Assembly: GCF_900129645.1 (NCBI RefSeq)
Contig: NZ_FSQZ01000001.1
Coordinates: forward strand, 806,001 to 870,000
Reading direction: 5' to 3'
From: Acetomicrobium flavidum
Lineage (GTDB): Bacteria > Synergistota > Synergistia > Synergistales > Acetomicrobiaceae
Length of the DNA: 64,000 nucleotides
This document shows positions 37,228 to 44,778 of the stretch, in pieces. Position 1 is the stretch's first letter; every line of letters starts with the position of its first letter. The position numbers were made by a program, and so were the translations under genes. The notes below the pieces were generated by a model. It was not told where the DNA came from. It saw only the letters and a program-made list of their open reading frames with translations, and made no database searches.

Positions 37228-38124
37228 ATGGATAAACTCGCGATAGGCATAGACATGGGGGGGCACTACATTAAGGCTGCCCTGATTGAAGAAAAAAAGA
37301 TCCTTAAAAGATGCAAGGTTTCAACGTCCAAGACAAGGGCCCCTGAAGGAGTAATCGACCAACTTCAAAGAATTATAAAACAGCTTCAACCTTCGGATAA
37401 TGCCCTTCCCGTGGGGGTGGGCGTGCCTGGTTTTTTGGACATGGGGCGGCAACATGTTGTGCTTTTGCCCAACTTTCCCAATTGGGAAGGCTTACCCCTA
37501 AAGTGCATGCTTGAAGATAGGCTAAAGACTAACGTTGCAATTGAAAACGATGCCAATTGTTTTGCCCTGGGCGAAGGACTTGCCGGATTGGCCAAGGGAT
37601 TAAAAAACTTTGTAGCAATTACCCTCGGCACCGGAATAGGCGGCGGTATAGTCTTAGACGGCAAGCTGCTTCAAGGTGCCCACGGATACGCAGGAGAACC
37701 AGGCCATATGGTATTTGGCAAAGATGAATCATGCGGATGTGGATGTCGTGGTCATCTTGAGGCCATAAGCGGAACTGACGCAATGGAAAGACGGGCAATC
37801 CGCCTAGGATTGCCCGACGATATGGAGGTTCTATGGCCACGCAGGAAGGAAGCTGCAGTCGCCGAAATAATAAGGCCTTCCCTAGATTCCATCTCCAGGG
37901 CTATTGCCTCCATAGTACACCTTTTGGATCCCGAAATGATCATTTTAGGTGGCGGATTCAGCAGGGCAGAAGGGTTGCTCCAAGAATTGAAACCTTTGGT
38001 TCAGTCATATCTGGTTCCCCACTTTAGGGATACCTTTCGTTTAGAAATAAGCTCTCTTGGCAACGATGCAGCCTTACTGGGTGCAGCTTCGCTTGTGCAG
38101 GACCGATCAACGACAGCCGCTTGA
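37228..38124 (+). CDS. ROK family sugar kinase (glucokinase-like)
   Basis: The 298-residue protein has the ROK features: phosphate loop GIDMGGHYIKAALI (about 7-20), IENDANCFALGEG with the catalytic Asp, ITLGTGIGGGIVLDG, the EPGHM sugar-contact motif and the zinc motif CGCGCRGHLE. It should phosphorylate glucose or a related hexose with ATP. There is no N-terminal DNA-binding domain, so it is a kinase and not a NagC-type repressor. Its 3' end overlaps the convergent MATE gene by 18 bases. Confidence 0.92.
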   Translation: MDKLAIGIDMGGHYIKAALIEEKKILKRCKVSTSKTRAPEGVIDQLQRIIKQLQPSDNALPVGVGVPGFLDMGRQHVVLLPNFPNWEGLPLKCMLEDRLKTNVAIENDANCFALGEGLAGLAKGLKNFVAITLGTGIGGGIVLDGKLLQGAHGYAGEPGHMVFGKDESCGCGCRGHLEAISGTDAMERRAIRLGLPDDMEVLWPRRKEAAVAEIIRPSLDSISRAIASIVHLLDPEMIILGGGFSRAEGLLQELKPLVQSYLVPHFRDTFRLEISSLGNDAALLGAASLVQDRSTTAA

Positions 38125-39504
38125 ACGGTCTGAAGCAACCTTTAGCGCGACAACATTCTCCTCTTTTAACTTGCCCAGTTCTCTATACATGGCAAAAAAG
38201 GCCAGAATCGAGCCGCCCAAATCCGTAGCGGGAAAGGCCATCCATATGCCGTCCAAGCCGAAGATGTGCGGCATTATCAACATGGCAGGATAGCAAATTC
38301 CAAGCTGGCGCACAAGCTGGATGATGAGGGCCTCCCTTGCCCTTCCCAATGACTGCAGCGTATATGAAGTTACGACGAATATGGCAGCCGCAGGCAAGAA
38401 AAAGTAGCCGATCCTTAAGGCTCGTACTGTCATATCTATTAAGGCCTTATGATCGTTGCAGAAAATCCGAACGATCTGCCAGCCAAAGAATTGGGTGGCG
38501 ACCCACGACAGAGAGAAGGCGCACAAGCAGGAAATAAGCGCCAGCATTATAGCTCTTCTAACGCGATGATAAAAGCCTGCGCCATAGTTGTAGCCTATGA
38601 TGGGCTGAGCAGCCTCACTTATTCCCAATGCCGGCAAAAAGAATAAGGTGTCCAAGGTGAGAAATATCCCAACCGAGGATACGGCCAAGTCTCCGCCCAA
38701 CTTTAGGGCCGTCTGATTTAAAATGACTAACAAAACGGCAAAGGATATGGACGTAATGCAGGGCGTTATCCCTATGGCCAGCATGTTCGCAACCAAAGGC
38801 ATCCTGATTTTCAGATTTTTGTAGCTTATCTTTAATACGCTGTATTTGGCGTAATACAATGCGACCCACAGGCACGACAGAAATTCCGCTATCGAGGTGC
38901 CCCAAGCGGCCCCCTTTACGCCCCATCCAAAGGCGCATATAAAAAGCCAATCCAAGAATATGTTGGCTATCGTTCCTATAATCAAGGTACCCATAGCCCA
39001 TCTGGGAGACCCTTCGACCCTGATTAGGGAGTTAAGGACGAAGGAAATCATAAAAAAGGGCATCCCGAGCAAGACTATTAGCATATAATCGCGGGCCGGC
39101 CCAAGCACTGCCTCGCTTGCGCCAAAAAACTTTAAGGCTGGATTGAGTAAAAAGAGCATGCCCAGACATACGAACAGCATAAAGATCAAAGAAAGAGCTA
39201 AGGCGTTCCCCAAAACCAACTCCGCCCTTTTTTTCTTGCCCGCCCCAAGGCTCCTAGAGGCTATCGAAGCTGCGCCGACACATATTAAGACACATAGAGC
39301 AATGCTTACCTCAAAGAGAGGAAACGCCACAGTCACAGCTGCAAGCCCTATTTCTCCAACGTTTTGACCTATAAATATCCTATCTACTATGTTATAAAGC
39401 GCATTCGCAAACAAACCGGCTATGGCCGGTAAAGAAAAATAAAGAAGCAATTTCCCGACGGGTTCTCTGCCCAAGCGCTCCGTTTTGTTGTCGATATTCG
39501 TCAT
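38107..39504 (-). CDS. MATE family efflux transporter
   Basis: A 465-residue membrane protein with about 12 hydrophobic helices in two similar halves: GKLLLYFSLPAIAGLFANAL and NIVDRIFIGQNVGEIGLAAV at the start, and MPLVANMLAIGITPCITSIS in the second half. MATE proteins export drugs or metabolites using Na+ or H+. The substrate cannot be read from the sequence. An extended -10 promoter lies about 56 bases upstream. Confidence 0.93.
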   Translation of the reverse strand: MTNIDNKTERLGREPVGKLLLYFSLPAIAGLFANALYNIVDRIFIGQNVGEIGLAAVTVAFPLFEVSIALCVLICVGAASIASRSLGAGKKKRAELVLGNALALSLIFMLFVCLGMLFLLNPALKFFGASEAVLGPARDYMLIVLLGMPFFMISFVLNSLIRVEGSPRWAMGTLIIGTIANIFLDWLFICAFGWGVKGAAWGTSIAEFLSCLWVALYYAKYSVLKISYKNLKIRMPLVANMLAIGITPCITSISFAVLLVILNQTALKLGGDLAVSSVGIFLTLDTLFFLPALGISEAAQPIIGYNYGAGFYHRVRRAIMLALISCLCAFSLSWVATQFFGWQIVRIFCNDHKALIDMTVRALRIGYFFLPAAAIFVVTSYTLQSLGRAREALIIQLVRQLGICYPAMLIMPHIFGLDGIWMAFPATDLGGSILAFFAMYRELGKLKEENVVALKVASDRSSGCR

Positions 39505-39559
39505 CGTATTCCCCCTTTCGCGCTAAAATGCATACAATAACCGTCGTCGCCATAATTCT

Positions 39560-39568
39560 ATTATACCA
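39560..39568 (-). promoter_or_regulatory. Extended -10 promoter of the MATE gene
   Basis: TGGTATAAT on the minus strand, an extended -10 element, 56 bases before the MATE ATG. No good -35 box is seen. Confidence 0.5.
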
Positions 39569-39603
39569 TATACAGATATACGACCAGGCTTACATCGTCG
39601 TCG

Positions 39604-39633
39604 TTGATTAGTTTTAATGTAATATGTTATTAT
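39604..39633 (+). promoter_or_regulatory. Promoter of the ferritin-like gene
   Basis: TTGATT (39604-39609), 18 bases, TATTAT (39628-39633). The ferritin-like ATG follows at 39680 with AAAGGAGG as SD. Confidence 0.55.
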
Positions 39634-39679
39634 GAATGAAACACAATAGCATAGATACATCCCAAAGGAGGGGTAGAAG

Positions 39680-40156
39680 ATGGCGGAGGAAAAATTCGAT
39701 CTAAAGGGTGCTTTGTCTTATGCAATACACGCTGAGATCCAGGCAAACGAGTTTTATAAAATGTGGGCACAAAACACGCAAAAGCCCGCTTTGAGGAAGG
39801 AGATCGAGGAGCTGGCCGATTGGGAGGAAACGCATAAAAACACCTTATCAAAATACTACTTGGAACTTTTTGGAGAGCCCTTCGCGGCTGACCCAAATGT
39901 AATTGTAGATCCGGCACTTCGCGTTCAAGCCGACGAATTTAAAGATTATTACTCCCAACTGCGTTTGATCTCCACGGCATACCTATCGGAGCTGCGGGCA
40001 GCGGAGTTTTACGAGAACCTCTCACAAAAGGTTGAGCCAAACGAGACGAAGCAGATGTTTCAGGATTTGGCAAATATGGAAAGAGGCCATATGGCCTTTA
40101 TCCGAAAAAAATACGACGAACTTCGCGGGGAGCTCGAAGGGAGACTCATGCTCTAA
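39680..40156 (+). CDS. Ferritin-like/rubrerythrin-type di-iron protein
   Basis: The 158-residue, mostly helical protein has ferritin-like iron ligands: AIHAEIQANEFYKMWA (Glu), DWEETHKNTL (Glu-x-x-His), LRAAEFYENLSQ (Glu) and NMERGHMAFI (Glu-x-x-His), the four-helix bundle pattern. No C-terminal rubredoxin Cys4 site. Likely role: iron handling or peroxide defence in an anaerobe. It is 74 bases upstream of the PfpI gene, with a large inverted repeat between them. Confidence 0.88.
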   Translation: MAEEKFDLKGALSYAIHAEIQANEFYKMWAQNTQKPALRKEIEELADWEETHKNTLSKYYLELFGEPFAADPNVIVDPALRVQADEFKDYYSQLRLISTAYLSELRAAEFYENLSQKVEPNETKQMFQDLANMERGHMAFIRKKYDELRGELEGRLML

Positions 40157-40175
40157 AATAAGGGCCTTGCAAATG

Positions 40176-40208
40176 TTTGGTATAACGAATAAAATAAGTT
40201 ATACCAAA
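40176..40208 (+). promoter_or_regulatory. 11-base inverted repeat before the PfpI gene, likely operator
   Basis: TTTGGTATAAC (40176-40186) and its exact reverse complement GTTATACCAAA (40198-40208), separated by 11 bases, so half-site centres are 22 bases apart, two helical turns. TTTGGT and TATACC inside the repeats are 18 bases apart and could be the -35 and -10, so the operator would cover the promoter. The regulator is unknown. Confidence 0.6.
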
Positions 40209-40230
40209 TATTTACCGGGAGGTGAGTTTG

Positions 40231-40773
40231 ATGTCCAAGCTCAACGGAAAACGTTTCATCCTCTTCGTGGAGGACGAGTATGAAGATCTAGAACTTTGGT
40301 ATCCCAAGATCAGGCTCATAGAGGAAGGTGCAGAGACCGTGGTAGCCGGTCCCGAAAAGGGCAAATTGTATAGAGGCAAACACGGCTACCCGTGCAAAAG
40401 CGATGTCTCCTTCGACGAAGTTAACCCCGACAGCTTTGACGGCATCGTGATTCCGGGAGGATACGCACCCGATAAAATCAGGAGGCACAAGAAGGCCCTC
40501 GATATCGTCAAAAAACTGAACAACAGCAATAAAATCGTCGCCTTCATCTGCCATGCCGGATGGGTACCCATCTCGGCCGGAATACTTAAAGGGAGGAAGG
40601 CCACTTCAGTCGGAGCTATAAAGGACGACATGGTAAACGCCGGAGTTAATTGGATAGACGAAGCCGTGGTAGTGGACGGAAACTTGATAAGCAGCAGGAC
40701 ACCTGACGATCTTCCTCAGTTCTGCAAGGCCATAATCGAAAAAGCTTCTTCGAGCTGCCACTCTTGCTGCTAG
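40231..40773 (+). CDS. DJ-1/PfpI family protein
   Basis: The 180-residue product (ATG at 40231, GGAGG eight bases before) has the PfpI fold: FILFVEDEYEDLELWYPKIR near the start and the nucleophile elbow AFICHAGWVPISAG with Cys followed by His, plus Glu from VEDEYED. Family members act as proteases, deglycases or chaperones; which of these applies is not visible. It ends with an unusual CHSCC tail (two residues after a Ser-Ser run). A bidirectional terminator follows. Confidence 0.88.
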   Translation: MSKLNGKRFILFVEDEYEDLELWYPKIRLIEEGAETVVAGPEKGKLYRGKHGYPCKSDVSFDEVNPDSFDGIVIPGGYAPDKIRRHKKALDIVKKLNNSNKIVAFICHAGWVPISAGILKGRKATSVGAIKDDMVNAGVNWIDEAVVVDGNLISSRTPDDLPQFCKAIIEKASSSCHSCC

Positions 40774-40778
40774 CTTAG

Positions 40779-40810
40779 AATAAAGGGGGCTAAAATTAGC
40801 CCCCTTTATT
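40779..40810. terminator. Bidirectional terminator between PfpI gene and thiC
   Basis: AATAAAGGGGGCT pairs with AGCCCCCTTTATT around a short AT loop. GC core with T-rich ends on both strands, lying between convergent genes. Confidence 0.85.
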
Positions 40811-40812
40811 CA

Positions 40813-42096
40813 TTAATTTGACTCCCACACCTGCCTGCTCAATTTGACGGCACAGAGCTTACCGCACATGGTGCAGGCCTCCCTATCCTCAGCAAGGTGT
40901 GACTTTACCCGAACCAGCTCGGGATCTAAAGCTTCCTCAATAACCGCTTTCCAATCAAGGCGCGCCCTAGCTATAGACATCCGCTTGTCCTTTTCCCTTG
41001 CGCCATTTACGCCCTTGGCAAGGTCACCTATGTGGGCCGCTATCCTTGAGGCGATCACGCCCAAATATACGTCGGTATCGTCCGGGAGGCCCAGATGTTC
41101 TGCAGGCGTCACATCGCACAGAAAATCAGCGCCTGCTGCAGCGGCTATGGCACCGCCAACGGCTCCAGTTATATGATCGTACCCGGCGGCTATATCGGTA
41201 GGAAGCGGACCCAGGACGTAGAAGGGAGTTTCATCGCTCAACCGTTTCTCAAGCTCAACGTGTGATTTTATGTGCTCGATGGGAACATGGCCCGGTCCTT
41301 CTATCATAACCTGCACACCAAAGTTTCTTGCCTTCCTGGCCAAGTCAGCCAGGATCATGAGTTCGGATATCTGGGGAGCATCTATGGCATCGGCAATCGA
41401 GCCGGGCCTAAACCCGTCACCTAAGCTCAATGTAACATCGAAGCGTTTAGCTATGGCAAGTAAATCATCAAAGTACTCGTAAAGCGGGTTTTCCTCGTTT
41501 CTTTCTCTCATCCAATGCAAGATAATAGATCCTCCGCGGCTTACACAAGGCATTATCCGCTCGCTGCTTTCAAGAAAAGCTACAGATTGTCTGGTAATGC
41601 CACAATGCACAGTCATATAGTCTATCCCCTGACTGCATTGCTTTTCTATGGACGAGAAGAGATCATCTGCATCTAATTGTTTTAATGGTTTACCAACTCT
41701 TAGCATTTGAGTAGCTAGCGAATATATTGGGACTGTACCCACCATTACGGGCGAGCGCTCCAGAAAAAAGGACCTTATGGCATCCAAATCGCCGCCCGTG
41801 GAGAGGTCCATTATTGAATCGGTCCCGGCTGCAACGGCTGCCTGTAATTTTTTGCCCTCAAGCTCCAGGTTGCTGCACTCGTCACTGGTGCCTAAATTGG
41901 CGTTTACCTTCGTGGAAAGGCCTTTACCTATCGCCTTAACGTGCTTGATATCGTGGTTTACATTTTTCGGTATTACAGCCTTTCCTTCCGCAACCAGACA
42001 GCAAACTGATTCGGGTGATAATCCCTCTTCCATAGCTACAATACGCATTTCCGGAGTTACAATCCCTGCTTTTGCCATCTCAAGCTGTGTTGACAA
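40813..42096 (-). CDS. thiC: ThiC, phosphomethylpyrimidine synthase
   Basis: A radical-SAM enzyme converting aminoimidazole ribotide to the thiamine pyrimidine. I start at the TTG at 42096 (GGAGG eight bases before), giving 427 residues beginning (M)STQLEMAKAGIVTPEM, the short form without the N-terminal extension. Motifs: VNANLGTSD, SRGGSIILHWM, ECxx-like GDGFRPGSIADA, IEGPGHVPIEHI, and C-terminal CTMCGKLCAVK for the iron-sulfur cluster. The spacing CX2CX3C differs from the CX2CX4C of E. coli and I believe is usual in the archaeal-like branch. It is controlled by the TPP riboswitch upstream. Confidence 0.95.
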   Translation of the reverse strand: MSTQLEMAKAGIVTPEMRIVAMEEGLSPESVCCLVAEGKAVIPKNVNHDIKHVKAIGKGLSTKVNANLGTSDECSNLELEGKKLQAAVAAGTDSIMDLSTGGDLDAIRSFFLERSPVMVGTVPIYSLATQMLRVGKPLKQLDADDLFSSIEKQCSQGIDYMTVHCGITRQSVAFLESSERIMPCVSRGGSIILHWMRERNEENPLYEYFDDLLAIAKRFDVTLSLGDGFRPGSIADAIDAPQISELMILADLARKARNFGVQVMIEGPGHVPIEHIKSHVELEKRLSDETPFYVLGPLPTDIAAGYDHITGAVGGAIAAAAGADFLCDVTPAEHLGLPDDTDVYLGVIASRIAAHIGDLAKGVNGAREKDKRMSIARARLDWKAVIEEALDPELVRVKSHLAEDREACTMCGKLCAVKLSRQVWESN

Positions 42097-42169
42097 CAAC
42101 AATCCCTCCTTAATGTTTACGTCCTTTGGAGGGAAAGTAGGGCTTGTTTTGACCTTTACACATCTTTTT
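42097..42169 (-). promoter_or_regulatory. SD-sequestering leader of thiC
   Basis: Between the TPP aptamer and the TTG start, CCCTCC (complement of 42128-42133) can pair with the thiC SD GGAGGG (complement of 42104-42109). The same CCCTCC can instead pair with GGAGGG in the closing strand of the aptamer (complement of 42175-42180). This gives a ligand-dependent choice that hides or frees the SD, so control is probably translational. No T-run terminator is seen. Confidence 0.65.
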
Positions 42170-42249
42170 ACCATCCCTCCGCCAGTATTACCTGGATCAG
42201 GTTCAAGGGGTATTATCTCAGCCCCGTTTTTGTCGGAGCACCCCCTGGT
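42170..42249 (-). ncRNA. TPP riboswitch upstream of thiC
   Basis: Minus-strand RNA with the THI-box blocks in order: GGGGGTGCTCC, GGGGCTGAGATAATACCCC, CCTTGAACCTGATCCAGGTA and ATACTGGCGGAGGGA. P1 can form from ACCA and TGGT at the ends. It binds thiamine pyrophosphate and reduces ThiC synthesis. Confidence 0.95.
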
Positions 42250-42257
42250 TGTTTTCC

Positions 42258-42266
42258 AGTATAACA
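42258..42266 (-). promoter_or_regulatory. Extended -10 promoter of thiC
   Basis: TGTTATACT on the minus strand, about eight bases before the aptamer start. It matches the TGnTATAAT extended -10; the -35 region is poor, which is usual for this class. Confidence 0.6.
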
Positions 42267-42334
42267 TAAAATTCTAAGGTTATTTTAAAGAACATATGAA
42301 ATAGCCAGTCCAGTATAATTAAAATTTAATTAAA

Positions 42335-42361
42335 TCTGGTACGTACCAGAATATGTATAAT
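42335..42361 (+). promoter_or_regulatory. 16-base palindrome and -10 box before pdxS
   Basis: TCTGGTACGTACCAGA (42335-42350) is a perfect palindrome. TATAAT follows at 42356-42361, so the palindrome covers the -35 position. This suggests a dimeric repressor or an activator replacing a missing -35 box. The bound protein is unknown. Confidence 0.6.
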
Positions 42362-42448
42362 ACAACATTTATTTGGCACTGATAGAAGTTATATTTACCT
42401 TTTAAAATAAAAATAAAGGATATCGATCAATTTGAGGAGGCATTTAAA

Positions 42449-43294
42449 ATGGAAGGCAGCAAAAAAGTCACGGAAAAAGAGGCTCTGGCAAGACAATTTA
42501 TCGGTGGCGTCATAATGGACGTGACGAACAAAGAGCAGGCGCGCATTGCAGAAGACGCAGGAGCGGTAGCGGTCATGGCCCTCGAAAAGGTCCCTGCTGA
42601 TTTGAGAAAGGAAGGCAAAGTAGCTCGCATGGCTGATCCGGCCAAGATACTCGAGATCAAGGATGCCGTGTCAATACCCGTAATGGCCAAAGTACGCATA
42701 GGACACTTCGTGGAAGCCCATATCCTGGAAGCTCTGGACGTGGACTTCATAGACGAAAGCGAAGTGCTCACGCCCGCAGACGATGAATACCATATAAACA
42801 AAAAGGAGTTCAAGACACCCTTTGTATGCGGAGCGCGCGATCTGGGCGAAGCGTTGCGTCGTGTAGCTGAAGGGGCAACCATGATAAGGACAAAGGGGGA
42901 GGCAGGAACCGGTAACGTAATAGAAGCGGTAAGACACATTAGAACCATAACGGCACAGCTAAATAGGTTACTGTCAGCAAAGCAATCGGATTTGCCAGCT
43001 ATTGCGGGTCAACTGTGCGTCCCTTTAGAATTACTTGAAACCTGTCGAGCGGCGGGGGGATTGCCCGTGGTGAACTTCGCTGCCGGCGGAATAGCGACAC
43101 CGGCAGATGCAGCACTGATGATGCAGCTTGGATGCGATGGTGTTTTCGTCGGAAGCGGTATCTTTAAATCCGAAAGGCCATCTGCCCGTGCCAAGGCAAT
43201 TGTCAAAGCAGTGGCAAGTTTCAGGGATCCCAAGGTGCTAGCGGAGGTCTCCAAGGGATTAGGTGAAGCAATGGAAGGAGTTGTATTAGTTTAG
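42449..43294 (+). CDS. pdxS: PdxS, pyridoxal 5'-phosphate synthase subunit
   Basis: Builds PLP from ribose 5-phosphate, glyceraldehyde 3-phosphate and ammonia. The 281-residue product keeps the catalytic residues at B. subtilis numbering: D24 (GGVIMDV), K81 ([10 protein letters not shown]), K149 ([12 protein letters not shown]), plus [20 protein letters not shown] and GVFVGSGIF. Its C-terminus stops at EGVVLV, about a dozen residues short of the usual PEQRMQERGW-type tail. No pdxT follows; the next gene faces the other way. SD GAGGAGG. Confidence 0.95.
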   Translation: MEGSKKVTEKEALARQFIGGVIMDVTNKEQARIAEDAGAVAVMALEKVPADLRKEGKVARMADPAKILEIKDAVSIPVMAKVRIGHFVEAHILEALDVDFIDESEVLTPADDEYHINKKEFKTPFVCGARDLGEALRRVAEGATMIRTKGEAGTGNVIEAVRHIRTITAQLNRLLSAKQSDLPAIAGQLCVPLELLETCRAAGGLPVVNFAAGGIATPADAALMMQLGCDGVFVGSGIFKSERPSARAKAIVKAVASFRDPKVLAEVSKGLGEAMEGVVLV

Positions 43295-43311
43295 CAAAAT
43301 ACCAAACAATA

Positions 43312-43378
43312 GAGGCATCTTAGAAAGCAATTCCCAACGCAAAAACACCTATCTATATATGCGCCACTAAGATGCCTC
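43312..43378. repeat. 12-base inverted repeat between pdxS and korC
   Basis: GAGGCATCTTAG (43312-43323) and CTAAGATGCCTC (43367-43378) are exact reverse complements with 43 bases between. The loop is too long and lacks T runs for a normal terminator, though it lies between convergent genes. Confidence 0.55.
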
Positions 43379-43386
43379 GATACCGC

Positions 43387-43929
43387 TTAAAAAATAGATT
43401 TGCCCAACTCCATTCCCTTGCTCAACGCTTCGATATTTTTCTCCAAGGTATTGGCAGAAAATGTCTCAGATAAAATCTCACGCAATGCATCGAAGGAGAT
43501 ATCTTTTATAAAGCTAACAGCAATGCCTAAAGACAGTATATTCACGCTCCTTGGAGAGCCAAGCTCTATGGCCATATTTGTAATTGGAACTCCGACGAAC
43601 CTTTTGTCGAGGCCAAGGCCCAGTGAATCGACATCGATGAGACCGGAATCGTATATCACTTTGCAAGTATCCTTATCGACATCGATATAGCGCACGAAAG
43701 CTTCCTCTGCCAAGGCAATGATAAGGTCCGGATTTAGCGAGTAGGGGTACAAAATCTCTTCGCTTGATACGATGAGGTCGGTCTTGGTAAATCCGCCCCT
43801 TGCAGATACACCGTAGGCCTGCGTCTGTGTGGCCTTCAAGCCGCACCGTACCGCAGCCTCGCCTAAAAGTGTGCCGGCCAAAATCACGCCCTGTCCGCCA
43901 ATGCCCGCAAAGATAACTTCAAATCTCAC
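43387..43929 (-). CDS. korC: 2-oxoacid:ferredoxin oxidoreductase gamma subunit
   Basis: The 180-residue gamma domain: FAGIGGQGVILAGTLLGEAA near the start and QTQAYGVSARGGFTKTDLIV, the CoA/subunit-contact family pattern. Last gene of the korDABC operon, six bases after korB. Starts at GTG. Confidence 0.93.
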   Translation of the reverse strand: MRFEVIFAGIGGQGVILAGTLLGEAAVRCGLKATQTQAYGVSARGGFTKTDLIVSSEEILYPYSLNPDLIIALAEEAFVRYIDVDKDTCKVIYDSGLIDVDSLGLGLDKRFVGVPITNMAIELGSPRSVNILSLGIAVSFIKDISFDALREILSETFSANTLEKNIEALSKGMELGKSIF

Positions 43930-43935
43930 GGATGA

Positions 43936-44778
43936 TCACTCTCTTTCAAGCTCTCTTCTTGCCCGAGACTGTATCTCCCCATAACGCGACAAGAAGGATT
44001 GCCCTTTTTTGTCCGCAAATATGCCGGTTACAAAGGTCTCTTTACGCTCCTCGTCGGATAGCTTGGACGCGCGTTCAACAGGCACGGCATTTTCCTTGAG
44101 CCAGTTGAGCATGGCCGGGGCACTGCCCACCTTGTTATACCTTCCAAAATACGTGGGACATGGGGATATCACCTCGACCAGAGAAAAACCTTCGTGACTT
44201 ACGGCCATCGAGACGTATTTTTCTATCATGGCCACATGATAGACGGTCGTCCTGGCGGCAAAGCTTGCCCCCGCCGCCTCAACTACCCTACATATATCCA
44301 GCGCCGGCTCGGGATCTCCGTACCAGGAAGTAGAAGTCCTGGAATAAAGCGGGGTAGTACAGGAATACTGACCGCCAGTCATCCCGTAGTTAAGGTTATT
44401 CGCTACTATTGCCGTAACATCGATGTTTCTTCTAGACGAATGAATCAGGTGATTTCCTCCGATCGTAGCGCTATCGCCGTCACCCATCAAAGCCACCACT
44501 TTTAAAGAGGGATTTGCTACCTTTATGCCGGTTGCCACAGGCAAAGCCCTTCCATGCGTCACATGCACCGTGTTGGTGTAGAGATAATCATCAGCCTTTC
44601 CCCAGCATCCGATACCCGTGACTACGACCACGTCCTTTGGGGCAAGGCCTTCTTTCTCGAAGGCAAAAAGCATGCTCTTCAATATAACGCCGTACCCGCA
44701 ACCGGGACACCATTGGTGGGGAAGGTTTTCTTCCCTCAAGAAGGCCTTCCAACTTACTTCGCACGATCTCTTATTCAT
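43936..44778 (-). CDS. korB: 2-oxoacid:ferredoxin oxidoreductase beta (TPP) subunit
   Basis: The 280-residue TPP-binding subunit: LPHQWCPGCGYGVILKSMLF (cluster Cys), VVTGIGCWGKADDYLYTN, and MGDGDSATIGGNHLIHSSRR with NNLNYGMTGGQYSCTTP for TPP and Mg. It overlaps korA by four bases. The four-subunit order D-A-B-C and these motifs point to 2-oxoglutarate as the substrate, but related 2-oxoacids are possible. Confidence 0.93.
   Translation of the reverse strand: MNKRSCEVSWKAFLREENLPHQWCPGCGYGVILKSMLFAFEKEGLAPKDVVVVTGIGCWGKADDYLYTNTVHVTHGRALPVATGIKVANPSLKVVALMGDGDSATIGGNHLIHSSRRNIDVTAIVANNLNYGMTGGQYSCTTPLYSRTSTSWYGDPEPALDICRVVEAAGASFAARTTVYHVAMIEKYVSMAVSHEGFSLVEVISPCPTYFGRYNKVGSAPAMLNWLKENAVPVERASKLSDEERKETFVTGIFADKKGQSFLSRYGEIQSRARRELERE

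Noticed and set aside
42097-42267. Extended ThiC start
   Set aside because: The extension would translate the TPP riboswitch aptamer; the TTG at 42096 has a proper SD and gives the family N-terminus.
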